Assembly: GCA_007119455.1 (NCBI GenBank)
Contig: SKPR01000035.1
Coordinates: forward strand, 1-14,711
Source of the DNA: Candidatus Brevefilum sp.
GTDB lineage: Bacteria; Chloroflexota; Anaerolineae; Anaerolineales; Anaerolineaceae
Length of the DNA stretch: 14,711 nt
Reading direction: 5' to 3'
Positions within the stretch are counted from its first letter, which is position 1. Each line of letters opens with the position of its first letter. The notes under the pieces were generated by a model, which ran no database searches, was not told where the DNA came from, and saw nothing but the letters and a program-made list of their open reading frames with translations. Below are positions 12,664 through 14,711 of this stretch, one piece after another. Position numbers and translations under genes: made by a program.

Positions 12664-12688
12664 GGTGCGGTCCGTATTTGACCGCACC
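12664..12688. repeat. Family B hairpin, copy 2
   Basis: GGTGCGGTC, loop CGTATTT, GACCGCACC. It is identical to copy 1 except for the first loop base, and TAG precedes both. Confidence 0.85.
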
Positions 12689-12703
12689 ATTCTTGCTTGA
12701 AAA

Positions 12704-12727
12704 AGCCTTATCCTCGAGGAAAAGGCT
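12704..12727. repeat. Diverged family A palindrome, 24 bp
   Basis: AGCCTTATCCTC pairs with GAGGAAAAGGCT with one mismatched position in each arm. It is centred on CTCGAG like family A but has changed outer arms. Its core starts 25 bp after the end of B copy 2. Confidence 0.7.
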
Positions 12728-12798
12728 CTTTGGGTGGGTGGCTGTCCCGCTGTCGTCTTGTACGGCTTACCAATTAAAGATTTTCACCCATTTTCCGA

Positions 12799-12829
12799 TT
12801 GACACGAAATTGAGACCAATAAATAAAAA
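12799..12829 (+). promoter_or_regulatory. Candidate proBA promoter
   Basis: TTGACA at 12799-12804 is a perfect -35 box. The -10 is uncertain in the A-rich sequence that follows: TAAATA at 12820-12825 has a 15-bp spacer and TAAAAA at 12824-12829 a 19-bp spacer. The leader to the proB ATG would be about 50 nt. Confidence 0.45.
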
Positions 12830-12884
12830 TAGACGTTTATAATTGGAGAAATATTAAAGTTGACCTTAATCCAGGTGCCATGTT

Positions 12885-14009
12885 ATGAAAACAGGTGAAA
12901 CATACAGCAGAGTTGTGATCAAATTAGGAACCTCCACGCTGACGGATGGTGGAACGGAATTATCCCTGGCGAGAATGGTTGACCTGGTCCAACAGATCAA
13001 CGCCGTCAAATCCGGGGGGGTGCAGGTGCTGCTGGTCAGTTCCGGGGGAATTGCTGCCGGGCGTGAGGGGATGGCTTATCCGGATTTGCCCCATTACCTG
13101 CCTGCCAAACAGATGCTGGCTGCGATCGGCCAACCGCGCTTGATGGCCATCTACACCCAGCTCTTCACCCTTTACCGCCAGGAGATTGCGCAGGTCTTGC
13201 TGACCCGGGATGACCTGGCCGACCGCCGGCGTTATTTGAACGCCCGCAACACCCTTGAGGCCCTGCTGGCCTACGATGTGGTTCCCATCATCAACGAAAA
13301 TGACACCATCGCCACCGAGGAAATCCGCTTTGGAGATAACGACAACCTTTCCGCCCTGATTGCCAATGTGATGGAAGCTGATTTGCTGCTGCTGTTGACC
13401 GACCAGGATGGCGTCTTCACCGCTGACCCGCGTACCCACCCCGAGGCCCAACGTGTGGAACGCATTGAAACCGACCAAATCCCGGATGAGATCCTGGCAG
13501 CAGCCCGCGACAGCGGCAATGGGCTGGGCACAGGCGGCATGATCAGCAAATTAAGCGCAGCCGAACTGGCCAGGCGCAGCGGGGCAGCCGTTGTTGTGGC
13601 CAGTGGCGCAACAACCGGTGTGATTCCCCGGATCGTCCTGCAAAAAGAACCCCTGGGTACTTATTTCAGCCCCCTGGGCACCCATATGGAGAGCCGCAAA
13701 CGCTTCCTGCTGGCCGGTATGGATGAAGCTGCGGGTCAACTGATGATTGATCCCGGCGCGGCGCAGGCTCTCCGTCAGGGGGGCAGCTTGCTGCCCGTGG
13801 GTATCACCCATGTAACTGGAATGTTTACCCGCGGTCAGAGCGTGACCGTGACGGACAGTTCCGGGAAACCAGTGGCGGTTGGTCTGAGCAATTATTCGGC
13901 TGATGATGTTCGCCAGATCTTGGGTCAGCATTCAGATCAAATTGACACCATTTTGGGGTACGCCTACGGTGCAGAGGTGATTCATCACAATAACCTGGTG
14001 TTGTTATAA
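12885..14009 (+). CDS. proB: Glutamate 5-kinase
   Basis: ProB phosphorylates L-glutamate to glutamyl-5-phosphate, the first and feedback-controlled step of proline synthesis. The 374-residue protein has the amino-acid kinase domain (1-260) with VVIKLGTSTLT at 10-20, VSSGGIAAG at 51-59, PIINENDT at 134-141 followed by FGDNDNLSALIA, LLTDQDGVF at 170-178, and GTGGMISKL at 215-223. The C-terminal ~100 residues form the PUA domain found in most bacterial ProB proteins. The ATG at 12885 has AGGTG 7 bases upstream. It is followed 18 bp later by proA in the same direction, the classic order. In many bacteria proline inhibits this kinase; the sequence alone does not show this here. Confidence 0.97.
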   Translation: MKTGETYSRVVIKLGTSTLTDGGTELSLARMVDLVQQINAVKSGGVQVLLVSSGGIAAGREGMAYPDLPHYLPAKQMLAAIGQPRLMAIYTQLFTLYRQEIAQVLLTRDDLADRRRYLNARNTLEALLAYDVVPIINENDTIATEEIRFGDNDNLSALIANVMEADLLLLLTDQDGVFTADPRTHPEAQRVERIETDQIPDEILAAARDSGNGLGTGGMISKLSAAELARRSGAAVVVASGATTGVIPRIVLQKEPLGTYFSPLGTHMESRKRFLLAGMDEAAGQLMIDPGAAQALRQGGSLLPVGITHVTGMFTRGQSVTVTDSSGKPVAVGLSNYSADDVRQILGQHSDQIDTILGYAYGAEVIHHNNLVLL

Positions 14010-14027
14010 CGGTGAAAGAGGTTGTTT

Positions 14028-14711
14028 ATGGTTGATTTAAATTCGATGGGTAAACGTGCCAGGGAGGCTTCACGCATCCTGGCCGGGCTTAACCGTGACG
14101 TCAAAGACCGGGTGATCGAGTCGCTGGCTGATCTGCTCATTGAGCAACAAGAAGCGATCCTATCAGCCAATGGGGATGATATCAAAGTGGCTGAGGGTGA
14201 GGGGCTATCCGCGGCGATGATTGACCGCCTGCGTCTGACCCCCAACCGTTTATCGGCCATGGGGGATGACCTGCGTCGTGTATGTGATCTGCCCGACCCG
14301 GTCGGCTCGGTTTTTGATCGGCAGACCATGCCTAATGGTTTACAGGTGCATAAACAACGGGTGCCCCTGGGCGTATTGGCCGTGATCTACGAATCCCGAC
14401 CGAATGTTACCATCGACGTGTCAGCCCTGGCTCTGAAATCCGGGAACAGTGTCATCCTGCGGGGAGGTAAGGAAACGCTCAACACCAACCGGGCGCTGAT
14501 CACATTAATCCACCAGGCCCTGGTTCACAACAACCTCCCGGAAGCTGCAGTCCAGTTCATCGATTCAACCGATCGCAGCCTGGTGATGGCGCTGCTGCAG
14601 ATGTACGAATTTGTGGATATGCTCATCCCGCGGGGTGGAGCCGGTTTGCATCGCTTCTGCCGGGAGCATAGCCGGATTCCGGTCATCACAGGGGGGATCG
14701 GGGTCTGCCAC
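14028..14711 (+). CDS. proA: Glutamate-5-semialdehyde dehydrogenase (gamma-glutamyl phosphate reductase), 3' end outside window
   Basis: ProA reduces glutamyl-5-phosphate with NADPH to glutamate-5-semialdehyde, which cyclises to the proline precursor P5C. The first 228 residues are present and the frame stays open to the last base. Visible landmarks are VPLGVLAVIYESRPNVTIDVSAL, the glycine-rich ILRGGKET, and PRGGAGLH. The catalytic cysteine is in GGIGVC (codon 227), so the window ends one codon after the active-site Cys; roughly the last 190 residues of a usual ~415 are missing. The ATG at 14028 follows AGAGG with 6-base spacing. It is co-transcribed with proB (18-bp gap), and the two enzymes commonly form a complex that channels the labile phosphate. 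Confidence 0.97.
   Translation, partial: MVDLNSMGKRAREASRILAGLNRDVKDRVIESLADLLIEQQEAILSANGDDIKVAEGEGLSAAMIDRLRLTPNRLSAMGDDLRRVCDLPDPVGSVFDRQTMPNGLQVHKQRVPLGVLAVIYESRPNVTIDVSALALKSGNSVILRGGKETLNTNRALITLIHQALVHNNLPEAAVQFIDSTDRSLVMALLQMYEFVDMLIPRGGAGLHRFCREHSRIPVITGGIGVCH

Larger units (their letters stand above)
12178..12884. other. Gene-free region with palindromic repeat array
   Basis: This 707-bp gap separates the divergent thiolase and proB genes. Open frames of 76-85 codons in it run through the repeats, have no family resemblance and no sound ribosome-binding site, so I do not call them. The stretch holds two families of palindromes, other hairpins and a candidate proB promoter, all listed separately. 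No RNA gene is recognised. Confidence 0.75.

Noticed and set aside
12319..12727. CRISPR array
   Set aside because: Repeat units are irregularly spaced, belong to two different families, and no cas gene is nearby.
12612..12842. Open frame of 76 codons upstream of proB
   Set aside because: It starts inside a repeat copy, spans a hairpin and ends in the A+T-rich promoter region; the translation looks random.

Overview
The window reads as a stretch of bacterial chromosome of moderate GC content with housekeeping and peripheral metabolic genes on both strands. Gene content and style (GIN/DUF2807 protein, Mth938-domain protein, M3 oligopeptidase, palindrome-rich intergenic DNA) resemble Chloroflexota of the class Anaerolineae. 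This assignment is an inference from general familiarity, since no rRNA or other strong taxonomic marker is present. I see no phage, plasmid, transposase, tRNA, rRNA or CRISPR array.

Layout. 1-2112 (+): the C-terminal part of a GH32 beta-fructosidase, then a GNAT acetyltransferase. 2113-2481: non-coding, with a palindromic repeat element and an inverted repeat in front of the next gene. 2482-2910 (+): a HIT-family hydrolase, facing across a shared bidirectional terminator a minus-strand pair at 4374-3013 that encodes two beta-solenoid proteins (GIN/DUF2807 and a membrane-anchored pentapeptide-repeat protein). 4954-4544 (-): a small unrecognised protein, divergent from 5079-5462 (+), an Mth938-domain protein; the two share a symmetric promoter palindrome. 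5552-7354 (+): an M3 oligoendopeptidase, followed by a second copy of the palindromic repeat and a terminator. 7996-7550 (-): arsenate reductase ArsC. 8791-8108 (-): a YgjP-type metallopeptidase, apparently read from a leaderless promoter. 9065-10945 (+): HtpG, converging at 6 bp on a thiolase (12163-10952, -). 12178-12884: 700 bp of gene-free DNA with two families of palindromic repeats. 12885 to the window end (+): proB-proA.

How the genes work together. ProB and ProA catalyse the first two steps from glutamate toward proline and form a clear operon. HtpG, the oligopeptidase and the YgjP-like peptidase are all linked to protein quality or turnover, but each is a separate transcription unit. 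ArsC stands alone, without arsR or an efflux gene nearby. The GH32 enzyme may belong to a sugar-use cluster lying mainly upstream of the window.

The most interesting signals are non-coding: (a) a perfect palindrome at 5006-5029 whose arms each contain a TATAAT box pointing opposite ways; (b) an exact leaderless-promoter geometry at the ygjP-like gene; (c) a dispersed repeat with terminal inverted repeats behind two genes, one copy carrying an extra hairpin; (d) a composite array of CTCGAG-centred palindromes and GGTGCGGTC hairpins upstream of proB. I found no clear multi-gene system of a new kind; the adjacent pair of solenoid proteins is the most unusual coding locus.
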